From: Neomesorhizobium albiziae
GTDB lineage: Bacteria; Pseudomonadota; Alphaproteobacteria; Rhizobiales; Rhizobiaceae
Length of the DNA: 64,000 nucleotides
Assembly: GCF_900114255.1 (NCBI RefSeq)
Contig: NZ_FOSL01000008.1
Coordinates: 1 to 64,000 of the forward strand
Direction of reading: 5' to 3'
The position numbers and the translations under genes were made by a program. The notes beneath the pieces were generated by a model. That model was given only the letters and a program-made list of their open reading frames with translations, was not told the DNA's origin and did not search any database. This document shows positions 9,166 through 17,290 of this stretch, in pieces; the first letter of the stretch is position 1; each line of letters starts with the position of its first letter.

Positions 9166-9336
9166 TCACCTCCGACCCCGAAGTCGTGTGAGCGCTTCTC
9201 GAAGGCGGTAGCCGCGCGCAAGCGCGGCGTCCCGTTCATCGGCGAGCCGTTCGAATATTGGGAGATATGCCTCGCCGTGCATTTCAACAAGCTCGGCGGC
9301 GGCCAGATAGGCCGCGTCGATACGTTCGAACGTCAT
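9166..9336 (-). CDS. Small hypothetical protein (56 aa) in the integrase-linked gene train
   Basis: This 56-residue frame begins MTFERIDAAYLAAAELVEMH and ends with an arginine-rich tail. Its ATG overlaps the stop of the preceding gene by four bases (TCAT on the plus strand), so translational coupling is likely. The helical, alternating charged/alanine pattern looks like real protein rather than a shadow frame. I know no family for it. Position as last gene of a minus-strand series behind the integrase suggests it belongs to the same mobile unit. Confidence 0.55.
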   Translation of the reverse strand: MTFERIDAAYLAAAELVEMHGEAYLPIFERLADERDAALARGYRLREALTRLRGRR

Positions 9337-9752
9337 TTCGCGACTGCCTTGCCCCCCAGCACCGCCTTGGCAGCGACGATCCCGTCGATCGCCTTGACGA
9401 TGATGTAAACCTTCCTGTTGTCGCCATTGTGCATCGTGACCTGTGGCTCGTCTCTTGCGGCGGCACTTCGGACCAGGTGATCGTTGGCAATGGATCTTCG
9501 AAGGTCGGCCGTTGAGGGCTCGCCACTTTCAGTCAGGGAGCCGTCCAGAATGCCGTCAACGTGATCGGCGATAAACTCCTTCGCCAGGTCTTCGGTGTTC
9601 ACCGCTGGAATGCTGGTCGCCATATCCATGACAGCAATTTCGAGGGTATTCGCGGCTTCGCGGACATGTGGGGGATACATATCGGCGGCCCCTTGCTCTC
9701 CCCGGACACAGGCTGCGAGCTCGAATGTGTGTAAAAGGTCAAGTGCGTTCAT
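9333..9752 (-). CDS. Hypothetical protein (139 aa), integrase-linked
   Basis: Starts at ATG 9752 behind an AAAGG stretch (MNALDLLHTFELAACVRGEQ) and ends in a four-base overlap with the next small gene. It has an alanine-rich helical middle (REAANTLEIAVMDMA), an acidic stretch, and a C-terminal part with NRKVYIIVKAIDGIV. No known domain is recognised. A decayed relative of this gene exists at about 14725-14898 in the same window, matching roughly half of the residues over 58 positions by hand alignment. That is good evidence that it is a real gene and that it travels with mobile DNA. Function unknown. Confidence 0.65.
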   Translation of the reverse strand: MNALDLLHTFELAACVRGEQGAADMYPPHVREAANTLEIAVMDMATSIPAVNTEDLAKEFIADHVDGILDGSLTESGEPSTADLRRSIANDHLVRSAAARDEPQVTMHNGDNRKVYIIVKAIDGIVAAKAVLGGKAVAK

Positions 9753-9823
9753 TCTTTGCCTTTCACCGCCGGACGCAGGCATCCTAGCTTTGACGGAAAT
9801 CCTTCGTCGATTGCGAGCAGCAA

Positions 9824-10237
9824 TCAAACAGCTGCGTCGTCGGTATCGATCACGATTTGGATAATGCCCGTGTTACTCGGCTTCCTTTCATCTGACTGGA
9901 GCAATAGATGCTTTGCCAAAAACATGGCTACTTGGGCGTTTTGTTCCGCTAGGCGGAATAGGGCACGACGGAGGCTCAGCTTTCCTTCGGCGAGCCCCCG
10001 TTCGATCTCTTCAGCCGCTTCCAGGGAGCGCTCAAGGAAGGCTTGAAAAGTGGGTTGAGGCACACGAAGAATGGCCGCCATTTCGCTTGGCGCCATATGA
10101 TAATAAGCGAGGCTGCGAATCTGCCGGAGGGTATCGTCGGTCGCTTCGATCTCGAAGCGTCGACTGACGCAGGCCTTCATTCGCTCGGCGGCCCTTTTAT
10201 CGATATCAGCGCCCGAATTTGTTTCGTTGTCAAGCAT
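9824..10237 (-). CDS. HTH protein resembling a phage terminase small subunit (137 aa)
   Basis: Residues 35-75 form a helix-turn-helix segment (YYHMAPSEMAAILRVPQPTF), followed by a long helical part with SLRRALFRLAEQNAQVAMFL near residues 93-112. This order, an HTH that reads like a sparse recogniser followed by a repeated alanine-rich helix and 'FLAKHLL', is that of phage TerS-like proteins and related homeodomain-like DNA-binding proteins. No large terminase, portal or capsid gene is nearby, so a packaging role is not supported. It overlaps the end of the preceding small frame by eight bases. I regard it as a DNA-binding protein of the integrated element. Confidence 0.65.
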   Translation of the reverse strand: MLDNETNSGADIDKRAAERMKACVSRRFEIEATDDTLRQIRSLAYYHMAPSEMAAILRVPQPTFQAFLERSLEAAEEIERGLAEGKLSLRRALFRLAEQNAQVAMFLAKHLLLQSDERKPSNTGIIQIVIDTDDAAV

Positions 10238-10427
10238 GGGTCTTCCTTACGTCGGCCAAATTCCAGATCAATCGCGCTTGGGGCACGATCGTCTCTGGTT
10301 TCAATTTGCTCCGTGGTAGGAAGCCCGCCTTGAGGGCAAGATTATTGCGAATAATCTGATTCGCTGCAATGCACGCCGTTCCGATTTCGGCTAGGAGCCC
10401 TTTCTCCGCACCTTTTCCTTGCGCCAA
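10230..10427 (-). CDS. Possible small protein (65 aa) between integrase and HTH gene
   Basis: The frame opens with TTG at 10427, the only start available because an in-frame TAG lies just upstream, and no clear Shine-Dalgarno is seen. It ends eight bases inside the start of the TerS-like gene, an arrangement like the other junctions in this train. The product has a helical core (GTACIAANQIIRNNLALKAG). No family recognised; it may be a remnant of a longer gene. Confidence 0.3.
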   Translation of the reverse strand: MAQGKGAEKGLLAEIGTACIAANQIIRNNLALKAGFLPRSKLKPETIVPQARLIWNLADVRKTHA

Positions 10428-10554
10428 GAGTCGCGTCGGCTACCAGGTCACAGCCCATCAGGCGGCAGTGGTCCGGCGCAGCGCATTTGCTGCTTTGAAT
10501 GACGATAGTTCGAAGTGCCTGGTGGTTGGGGTTTCGAATCTATTGGTCTTGGGC

Positions 10555-11865
10555 TCAACGGTCCCGTGAGGTCCACCAAGCGGCTTCCCCATCGGGAGGT
10601 CCCTGTCCGTCATATCGCCGCCGGACTATTCTACTCTTGACCGTCAAGGCCTGTGGTTTCGCCGTGGTGCGCTCGGCAACTCCCGCCTGAAAATCGGGGT
10701 GCTGGTGATAATAGTGTTTGCGGAGAACCGGCTCCGTCATGCCGAGATAGTCGGCCGCATCTGACGGGCTCGCCCCATTCTGCATCAACCACGTCGCGGC
10801 CGTGTGCCGGAGAATATGCGGCGTTACGTCGGTCTTGAAGACGTTCCTTCCCTTCTTCTCGTCCCAAACGTGCCAGCCAAGCCCGGCGATCTTGCACGCC
10901 TTCCGGAACGCGTTTTTGATCGACTGGACGGGCTTGCCCTCCCACTCGACGATGTAATCCTGAGAGATCATTCGGCCGATATTCTTACTCTTGCCACGCC
11001 TGACAGTATGCTGCCCGAGAGTGAATTCCGTCGTCGCCCATCGACGCATATGCACGAGCAGCCGGTCAGCGATTCGCACCGGCGTTTGTCGTTTGCGTGT
11101 ATCGACCGCATCATGTGCCTTACGGTAGAAAACGCCACGGTTGAGGTCTACGTATCCGCGTCCCGTCGTTGGCCGTATAGCGGCATTGAAGATCGCGGCT
11201 GACCGGGTGCCGGTGTAGATGCCGATCAGAATGAAGCGGGCAAGATGACGCCCGGTGTAGCGTTCGCTAGTCTGACCTTTCCACGACTGCTTCATGTGCA
11301 TCGCCGCGCGGATGAGACGCGCCGCTTCGTCACGGCTAAGCCAGCGCACTTTCGGCTCCGCCTTCTTCGGAAGTTTGATGGCCGGGGCGTATCTGATGTA
11401 GCCCTCATCCCGATAGTGATTGAGGGCAGCCCGGAGGTCTTCAAGCTGGCGGCGAGCCGCCGGCAGCGTGTTCGACTGGTTGATGAAGTCGGTCACGACG
11501 AAGCCCGTAATGTCACCGATCATCTTATCCCCAAAGAAGTCGAGGATTTTCAGATGCCTTGCGACCGCATCCTTTCGCTTCGCTCCATTTTTGAGCTTGG
11601 CTATTTTGTCGATCGCGTATTGCTTGACGGCGTCCGCAACCAGTACTTCGTCGGGATCACTGTGCTTCCTCCTCTCTGGAGGGTAGGTCTTCGCTAAATA
11701 TTCCCTGAGAGCTATTTGAGCGAGAGCAATGTCGCCCTTGCCGAAGCCAGTGGGATGTCCTTGATTTCCGTCATAGATGAACCATTGGGCCTTGCGCCGA
11801 GCGCGGCCGTCGGCCTTTCGGGCCTTTTTTCTGAAGTGAAGGCGGATGCCTTTCGCACTCGACAT
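10555..11865 (-). CDS. Tyrosine recombinase / phage-type integrase
   Basis: A 436-residue site-specific recombinase. The catalytic set is visible: the first arginine in GIYTGTRSAAIF (about residue 221), HILRHTAATWLM (His and second Arg, about 348-351) and the nucleophilic tyrosine in GMTEPVLRKHYYHQHP (about 381-382). The N-terminus is a basic SAM-like/arm-binding region (residues 1-60) followed by the core-binding domain (about 75-165). It would integrate and excise the element carrying the neighbouring small genes. Its first 51 codons are shared, in another frame, with the end of the gene at 11712-12227. No tRNA or direct repeat that could be its attachment site was seen nearby. Confidence 0.93.
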   Translation of the reverse strand: MSSAKGIRLHFRKKARKADGRARRKAQWFIYDGNQGHPTGFGKGDIALAQIALREYLAKTYPPERRKHSDPDEVLVADAVKQYAIDKIAKLKNGAKRKDAVARHLKILDFFGDKMIGDITGFVVTDFINQSNTLPAARRQLEDLRAALNHYRDEGYIRYAPAIKLPKKAEPKVRWLSRDEAARLIRAAMHMKQSWKGQTSERYTGRHLARFILIGIYTGTRSAAIFNAAIRPTTGRGYVDLNRGVFYRKAHDAVDTRKRQTPVRIADRLLVHMRRWATTEFTLGQHTVRRGKSKNIGRMISQDYIVEWEGKPVQSIKNAFRKACKIAGLGWHVWDEKKGRNVFKTDVTPHILRHTAATWLMQNGASPSDAADYLGMTEPVLRKHYYHQHPDFQAGVAERTTAKPQALTVKSRIVRRRYDGQGPPDGEAAWWTSRDR

Positions 11866-12227
11866 AGATCCCTCATTTTCGCGATCGCTGCCAACGTTGT
11901 GTATTCCTTGTTGGCGATAATTTCAGTTTCGAGGCGGCCGGCATCGCGTTCCTTGCGAAGACCTTTGACGCCCATTGAACCGTCGGGAAACGCTATCTTC
12001 ACGACTATTTCGATCCGGACCGGGGCGTCCTTATCGTAGTCTCGAGCGCCTAAGAGTCCTCTCTGATTGGGATCGTTGACGTCAAGCTGCTCCTGTTCTT
12101 TTTCCGGATCGTATCGTCCGCGGGTCACGCGCTTCTCTTCGCGGTCAGCGCTGGGCCGCCGCATGACGGGCTCAGGAGAGCGAGGCGTCTCAATCTGTGC
12201 CACGACCTTGCGGGCATTTGGACCCAC
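11712..12227 (-). CDS. Integrase-associated conserved protein, possible Xis-like DNA-binding protein, 5' end cut by IS110
   Basis: The C-terminal half contains PVRIEIVVKIAFPDGSMGVK then GLRKERDAGRLETEIIANKE and TLAAIAKMRDLCRV. This reads like a short winged-helix/MerR-like module (helix, turn, helix, then a hairpin), and I recall the same pattern in proteins encoded just upstream of integrases in rhizobia. It ends 154 bases inside the integrase gene. The GTG at 12227 is the first available start, but the same frame stays open to 12332, right at the edge of the IS110 copy (KKPGFARKGDVRIVRGDDG is readable). The true gene probably began further upstream and was truncated by that insertion. An excisionase role is inference from position. 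Confidence 0.6.
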   Translation of the reverse strand: MGPNARKVVAQIETPRSPEPVMRRPSADREEKRVTRGRYDPEKEQEQLDVNDPNQRGLLGARDYDKDAPVRIEIVVKIAFPDGSMGVKGLRKERDAGRLETEIIANKEYTTLAAIAKMRDLCRVRKASAFTSEKRPERPTAALGARPNGSSMTEIKDIPLASARATLLSLK

Positions 12228-12336
12228 AGGCTCTGGACTCTCAACGAGATCGCCTTGCCCATCGTCGCCGCGGACGATCCGGACATCACCCTTGCGGGCG
12301 AACCCTGGTTTCTTGTCCCTCCAGTTGTCGTCTCAT

Positions 12337-13374
12337 TCAAGCCGCCGCGCAGGCAGGTTGCTTGCCTTGGCGAAACTCGGTCGCATCGACCCACATGCGG
12401 TGCAGGATGACGGCGAGCTTGCGGGCAACCGCGACCCGGGCTCGCGCCATGCCCCGTCGCCTGGCGATGTTCATGCCCCATGCTCTGAGGCTCGACCACT
12501 TCTTGCTGCGCACAAGCAGTGTGTGGGCGGCCTCATAAAGCGCGGTGCGGGCGAGTTCGTCGCCGCAGCGGCTGACCTTGCCCTGGATGTCGGTTTCGCC
12601 CGATTGGTAGCGCGCCGGCGTCAGGCCGAGATGGGCGCCTACATTCCTCGATCGCCTGAACCGGTCGGGCCGGTCGATCGTGGCGCGGAAGGCGAGCGCG
12701 GTGATAGGACCAACACCGGGAACGCCCATAAGACGCCGGCAGACCTCTTCCTTGCGAACGAGATCGAGAACCTGCTTCGTCAGGCGAGCGAACTCTGCGA
12801 GCATGGTGCCGAGGATCGTCAGCAGCGGCTCAACCAGCGGTAGGACGACCGGATCTGCACCGGCAACGTCGCGCACGCGATCGGCGAAGGCGGTTCGCGA
12901 CGGCGTGCCCAGCTTGAGGCCGGCCTCCCGTAGGATCGCCCGCACCACGTTCTCGATGGTCCGCATTTCGTTCAGGACCGTGCGGCGGGCAACAAGCAGG
13001 GAGCGCCAAAGACGGCATTGCCGGCTCTTCACATGCACCTGCCGATACCAGCCGGTGCGCATGATCTGCGCCAGGGCGCGGGCATCATTACGATCGGTCT
13101 TGTTCGGCATCGTCTTCATCGCCGCATTCGCTGCCCGCGTCTCGATGCAGATCGCCGGCAGACCCTCGGCGCGCAGTTCGTCATGAAGCCAGGCCGCCAG
13201 CGAACACGCTTCCAGACCCATCCGTTGCATCGGCAGATCGACTTCCCGCAAGGCGGCCGAAAGGGCCTGAGGCTCGCTCGCCGCACGCATTTCCTTCACG
13301 ATCCGGCCGGTTTCGTCGACCACACAGATCGCGGTCTCTTCCAAAGATACGTCAAGTCCGGCAAAGTACTTCAT
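12337..13374 (-). CDS. IS110-family transposase (DEDD, Tnp20-type)
   Basis: A 345-residue transposase starting MKYFAGLDVSLEETAICVVD, where the aspartate of GLDVS is the first residue of the RuvC-like DEDD site; KTDRNDARALAQI near residue 96 supplies the later acidic residues. The C-terminal Tnp20 domain has GVPGVGPITALAFRATI at about 236 and the serine-containing segment YQSGETDIQGKVSRCGDELA at about 280. Length and motif order are those of a full IS110-type protein, so it may be active. I chose the ATG at 13374 because AGGAG lies five bases upstream and the homologous start is here. The ribosome site is inside a long inverted repeat (see 13375-13442). The element sits inside the 5' part of the 11712-12227 gene. 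Confidence 0.93.
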   Translation of the reverse strand: MKYFAGLDVSLEETAICVVDETGRIVKEMRAASEPQALSAALREVDLPMQRMGLEACSLAAWLHDELRAEGLPAICIETRAANAAMKTMPNKTDRNDARALAQIMRTGWYRQVHVKSRQCRLWRSLLVARRTVLNEMRTIENVVRAILREAGLKLGTPSRTAFADRVRDVAGADPVVLPLVEPLLTILGTMLAEFARLTKQVLDLVRKEEVCRRLMGVPGVGPITALAFRATIDRPDRFRRSRNVGAHLGLTPARYQSGETDIQGKVSRCGDELARTALYEAAHTLLVRSKKWSSLRAWGMNIARRRGMARARVAVARKLAVILHRMWVDATEFRQGKQPACAAA

Positions 13375-13442
13375 GGCTGCTCCTTCCCGATGTTTGTGGC
13401 GCTCCAAAGCGACCACGTTCTAACACCCCGACAGGAGCAGCC
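13375..13442 (-). promoter_or_regulatory. Ten-base inverted repeat covering the IS110 transposase ribosome-binding site
   Basis: GGCTGCTCCT at 13375-13384 and its exact complement AGGAGCAGCC at 13433-13442 enclose 48 bases immediately upstream of the transposase ATG. In the transcript the arm next to the start codon contains AGGAG, so pairing would hide the ribosome-binding site. IS110-group elements also encode a guide (bridge) RNA in the non-coding end upstream of the transposase, and this segment lies in that end. Which of the two roles applies, or both, is inference. Confidence 0.5.
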
Positions 13443-13491
13443 ACCTCTTTCGGCTCGGCCGAGACCCCAATCACCCCATCTGTGCCGAAAG

Positions 13492-14304
13492 TCATTGATT
13501 TCGTGCGATGCGCCGGACAAGGATCATGACGGCTGCGGCGTAGAGGAATGCTGTTGCGGATTCGATGGTGGCTTCGGCGTCCTTCCATAGGCGTCTGTTG
13601 CGACTGATCCACGCAAAAAAGCGTTCCACGACCCAACGTCTCGGTTGCACGGCGAAGCCGATCTGATCTGGCTGTCTTTTGACTATTTCGACTGCGATGG
13701 AGGTGGCCTCGGCCACACGCGGTCCCCGGTATCCAGAATCAGCGAACACCATTCGGATAAAGGGAAATGGTCGCCGCGAGGCGTTCAGGATCGGCCCGGC
13801 ACCATCACGATCCTGAATGCTGGCGGGATGCGGATAAAGGACGAGAGCCCGACCGTCGGTGTCGACCAGCGCATGGCGCTTGCGGCCCTTGATCTTCTTG
13901 CCGGCGTCATAGCCGCGCGGCCCGCCACTCTCGCAGGTCTTCACCGTCTGGCTGTCGATGATAGAGGCGGTGGGAGAGGCCTCGCGGCCGCACCGTTCGC
14001 GATCCAGCATCAGGAGTTTGTGGTTCATCTTCTCGAACAGGCAGGTATCGCGGAACAAGCAAAACCAGCGAAACACCGTGCTCCTTGGCGGAAAATCCGA
14101 TGGCAACAGGCGCCATCCGATGCCGCCACGCATGACGTAGAAAATCGCGTTCATAATCTCGCGCAAGGACCATCTGCGCGGTCGACCCGTGCGGCTGGCC
14201 CTGGGCATAAGTGGTGCAATCAAACTCCACTCTGCGTCCGTCGTGTCTGTTTCATAACGCAGGTTTTCACGGCTATGCTGGCGGCGAGTAGCTGGCGTCC
14301 ACAT
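13492..14304 (-). CDS. IS5-family transposase (DDE)
   Basis: A 270-residue protein starting MWTPATRRQHSRENLRYETD. The N-terminal DUF4096-like domain is followed by the DDE core: IIDSQTVKTCESGGPRGYDA (first Asp, about residue 121), VFADSGYRG (second Asp, about 196), and WVVERFFAWISRNRRLWKD (Glu, about 231). The triad and the length are complete, so this copy could be functional. I took the ATG at 14304; the frame extends upstream to 14433 but that part has no family resemblance. It lies directly next to the IS110 copy, so the two elements are stacked. Terminal repeats were not located. Confidence 0.92.
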   Translation of the reverse strand: MWTPATRRQHSRENLRYETDTTDAEWSLIAPLMPRASRTGRPRRWSLREIMNAIFYVMRGGIGWRLLPSDFPPRSTVFRWFCLFRDTCLFEKMNHKLLMLDRERCGREASPTASIIDSQTVKTCESGGPRGYDAGKKIKGRKRHALVDTDGRALVLYPHPASIQDRDGAGPILNASRRPFPFIRMVFADSGYRGPRVAEATSIAVEIVKRQPDQIGFAVQPRRWVVERFFAWISRNRRLWKDAEATIESATAFLYAAAVMILVRRIARNQ

Positions 14305-15598
14305 CAGGTCTCTCCAATCAGGCTTCGACAACCCGTTGGAATCACCACCGCGCCAGCTGCTCAACCCCCTTGGCGCGATCCAAAATTGAGCACATGTTGG
14401 TGTGGATGTAGATTCACACGAACCCACTAACACATTGAACTACAAAGACATAATCACAGCAGACTAGCCGTTGCTCGATTTGGCAGGATACGAAAAGATG
14501 TGATACAAATTTTCTGAAGCGGTCCCAGACTTCAAGGTCGCCTGGGATTAAACGTCCGAATCACATCAATCCTTAAGCCACGTCCGTCACAACCATGAGC
14601 GTCTGCCCAGCAAAGCCACGCTCCGAAATTTCGGGACGGGCTCTAAGTCATTGCCCCAATGCCTTGATAAGCTGTGGGGGTGACATCTGCGTGCGCGATC
14701 GCCATCGGTGGACTGGTGAACGTGGGCCGTTATCGGCTCGCCATGGTTGGACCGAGACCCGGCCAGAACGCGGTCAAAAGGATCAGCAATGTTTTCCTTC
14801 GGGTGCAGATCGCCGGCGCTCAGAGCCTGAATGCGCGCCGCGAAGTCTCTGATTGCGAGCCCTAGCGTGTTCGCGGCATCGAGGACATCTTGTAAATATC
14901 TAGTGCCAGCCTCGTGCGGTCCCCAGATTTGGGAGGGGACATCGAAGGGAGCAGATTAGCAGCGCACATATCGCAATTTCCACGATTGTTGCGTGGGAAG
15001 TTCGACGGCAGTGCTTCTGGGTAGGAGCTTCAGTCTAAGCTTAGACTTCGCGTTAGGTCCAGCTAACCTGGCTAGCAATCGCTGTCATTTCCACAAGATT
15101 CAGTTGATCAAAATGATAACCCAAAACGTTCCCCCGTCCTTTACGTGCCGGCGGCGATGAAACAGGCTTCGTAAATCTCTGCGGGGCCATCGGATCAGAT
15201 CCGGACTGCTGACGAAGGCCGCACCCACTTCGCGGCCAGGTCGTGGGCGAACCGCTGGAGCGCGGCCGCGATCTCCACAATGACAGAGTGTTCGCTGAAC
15301 GTTTCGGGGATGCGTATTGCCCGCCTCTTGCTCGCTTCAATCCGGAGGGGAAGAAGAGGCTCTCAAGCGTTCATCATCCATTGTTCTATATTGTTGCCTA
15401 GGAAAGTTGCAGCGAATCGCTTCTATCCATAGGGCTATAGTCTGCCCAATTTAGGGGGCAGAACCAAACCATCCGCGCGCAGTTCAAGGTGTTATTATTT
15501 GCGCTTCCAGGAGGTTCATCCGCCCAAAACGGCAAACTGAAAGAACAACTCGCCACCAATCGCATGTAGTTGGCCACGTCGATCGAAAAGGGTCATCA
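14305..15598. other. Gene-poor stretch with decayed element sequence
   Basis: Apart from the decayed paralogue at 14725-14898 I find no gene with a credible start and end here. On the plus strand a stop-free run at about 15200-15430 reads like a helical, arginine-rich protein (FAARSWANRWSAAA, then MRIARLLLAS), possibly a piece of another lost small gene. No attachment site or origin was recognised. Confidence 0.4.
14725..14898 (-). pseudogene. Decayed second copy of the 139-aa integrase-linked gene
   Basis: Translating the minus strand gives YLQDVLDAANTLGLAIRDFA and, further on, KENIADPFDRVLAGS and GEPITA. Aligned by hand with the intact protein encoded at 9333-9752 (YPPHVREAANTLEIAVMDMA, KEFIADHVDGILDGS, GEPSTA), about half of 58 positions are identical with one single-residue gap. 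Sequence upstream is out of frame and interrupted by a stop, and no start remains. It is therefore a relic of a related mobile element in the same region. Confidence 0.6.
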
Positions 15599-16213
15599 GT
15601 GATCAATAAACCTAAACGAAGGCTGCCGGACGTGGATTCCCATTCGCGAGACCTAACTCCAGTAATTCCAGATGACATTCAGGAACTGCTCAGCCCTCCT
15701 CCGCTTATCGCCACGGAAGATCCGTCTCGCTATCGTGATTTTATGGTTCGCTTTGCTTTGGAGTTCGATCCACAATCCATAAGCGAATGGTTTCTCGTCA
15801 ATGATCTCGTCAACGTGCACTGGGAAATATCACGCTACCGCAGAGCAAAGGCGACACTCATTCGACTTGCCTGTCCGGCCCTTGCGTCAAAACTGATCGA
15901 AGATAGTGACTTTGGATTCGAAAAATTCTCACATGGGGATTTTAAATCTCAACCGGTCGTCGTGACCAAAGGCCGGTCAAGGGAAATAGGGCAACAACTC
16001 GCGGGTCACGGATTGACTGTCGAGGACGTTTTCGATTCAGCCTTGATCGAAAACCTCGACGAGGTCGAACGTTTCGACAAGATGATCGAGACAATGGAGA
16101 ATCGCCGGGAAAAGCTGTTCCGTGAGTTTCGTGCGCATCGCTCTCTGAATCCCGAAACGGCGAAGAAAAAAGCCAATGCGATTGTTGACCAGTTTGGACC
16201 CACTGCGACCTGA
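15599..16213 (+). CDS. Conserved rhizobial hypothetical protein (204 aa), first of a gene pair
   Basis: Opens with GTG at 15599. The middle reads like an all-helical protein: FALEFDPQSISEWFLVNDLV then NVHWEISRYRRAKATLIRLA at about residues 60-99, and a C-terminal charged helix IENLDEVERFDKMIETMENR at about 152-171 followed by REKLFREFRAHR. I recall proteins with this layout (a 'W-E/R-RR-K' helix, then 'L-D-ER-D-M---E-RR') in many Rhizobiales, often beside the type of gene that follows here. No catalytic motif, signal peptide or membrane span is visible. The next gene starts 30 bases after its stop, suggesting an operon. Function unknown. Confidence 0.7.
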   Translation: MINKPKRRLPDVDSHSRDLTPVIPDDIQELLSPPPLIATEDPSRYRDFMVRFALEFDPQSISEWFLVNDLVNVHWEISRYRRAKATLIRLACPALASKLIEDSDFGFEKFSHGDFKSQPVVVTKGRSREIGQQLAGHGLTVEDVFDSALIENLDEVERFDKMIETMENRREKLFREFRAHRSLNPETAKKKANAIVDQFGPTAT

Positions 16214-16243
16214 AACGTTTCGCGGTTCTTTCCGCTGACCATA

Positions 16244-16789
16244 ATGAAACAAAGGCAACCTATGTCGGCTGCTCCGCGATCATCGAGTTCGCTTAACGCA
16301 AGGAAGCACGGCCTAACAGCGCGTTCGAATAATTCGACAGACGACTCGGCAGGTCGTCGGGTGACAAAGCTGAAGCTCGTAGATGCCATGTCCAAGGGAA
16401 ATCGTGACCCGGAGGTTTGGCGTGCCGCAGAACGACTCGCCGACCTTCAGATGACAATTATGTCGATACGGCGTGCAAAAACCTCTCTTATCAATCGCGC
16501 AATGGATACCCTGCCCAACAATGCTGCGACCGGAGGGGTTTCGGAGTTGGGGGAGGAGGGCACGTTTGTCGCTGATTCAGGCCCGAATCCTGGCGGCGAG
16601 CGAAGCACAGACGGTGACGGTCCTTCCGAGCGGGCGTCGCTGGAATTCTCGGAGGGAAAAGCTATCGCGAACAATCTCAAACAGCTGGCAACCCTCGACA
16701 CATACGAGCGGCGAACGCTGTCGCGCCGCCGTAAGGCCGCTTTTGCGTTGTTACTAGCCTTCGAGGGGACGGTCGGGAAGGGCGGTTGA
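16244..16789 (+). CDS. Conserved 'KHGL' hypothetical protein (181 aa), second of a gene pair
   Basis: The N-terminus has SSLNARKHGLTARS, the KHGL signature of a widespread family of short proteins of unknown function often found in mobile regions. It is followed by a helical segment (AAERLADLQMTIMSIRRAKT), a variable low-complexity linker at about residues 90-130, and a C-terminal YERRTLSRRRKAAFALL. The RRxxAxxAL ending is typical of the rhizobial branch of this family. The start may be the ATG at 16244 or the one at 16262. It forms a unit with the 204-residue gene. No enzymatic role can be assigned. Confidence 0.7.
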   Translation: MKQRQPMSAAPRSSSSLNARKHGLTARSNNSTDDSAGRRVTKLKLVDAMSKGNRDPEVWRAAERLADLQMTIMSIRRAKTSLINRAMDTLPNNAATGGVSELGEEGTFVADSGPNPGGERSTDGDGPSERASLEFSEGKAIANNLKQLATLDTYERRTLSRRRKAAFALLLAFEGTVGKGG

Positions 16790-17290
16790 GGTGTGGAGTT
16801 CAACCACTGGCACGTATACTTGGACTTAGCTCGGCGCCCGCAACCCGATGCCGAAAGTCCGGTGGGCCACGAACGCAGTCGAGCTTTAGCGGGTGAAAGT
16901 CTGTACTAGCTAAGAGTTGGCTCGCGCCGTCGAGAAATGAGCGACCTTTGCGATCGCAGCTCTGGGGACAAGGTAGTGTCCGGGGGGCTCCTTTGGCGTC
17001 GACGCGACGCTGCAGCTATCTTTGCAATCCGATCGGTGAGGCTTTTGATGGAGCGGCTGGCATACTTCTTCCGTTGGTTCGTCGGCCACGGTGTCGATGA
17101 CACGGCCTGGAATCATTCAGTATTGTCGAAACCGCTGGAGGGCGACATCACGGTGAGTTCGTGAACGGTGACAAGACCTAGATAACCGGTCCCAAAGATT
17201 GTAAGTCGCGCCGTCGTTGATTGCGAGTTTATCCGTATCACGTCAGCCTAGGGCGACCAATTGTAGCAATAAAGTGATGAATTTGTAATA
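16790..17290. other. Intergenic stretch, no supported gene
   Basis: Short frames occur on both strands but none has a credible start or family pattern. Composition changes from GC-rich to strongly AT-rich at about 17250. Confidence 0.4.
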
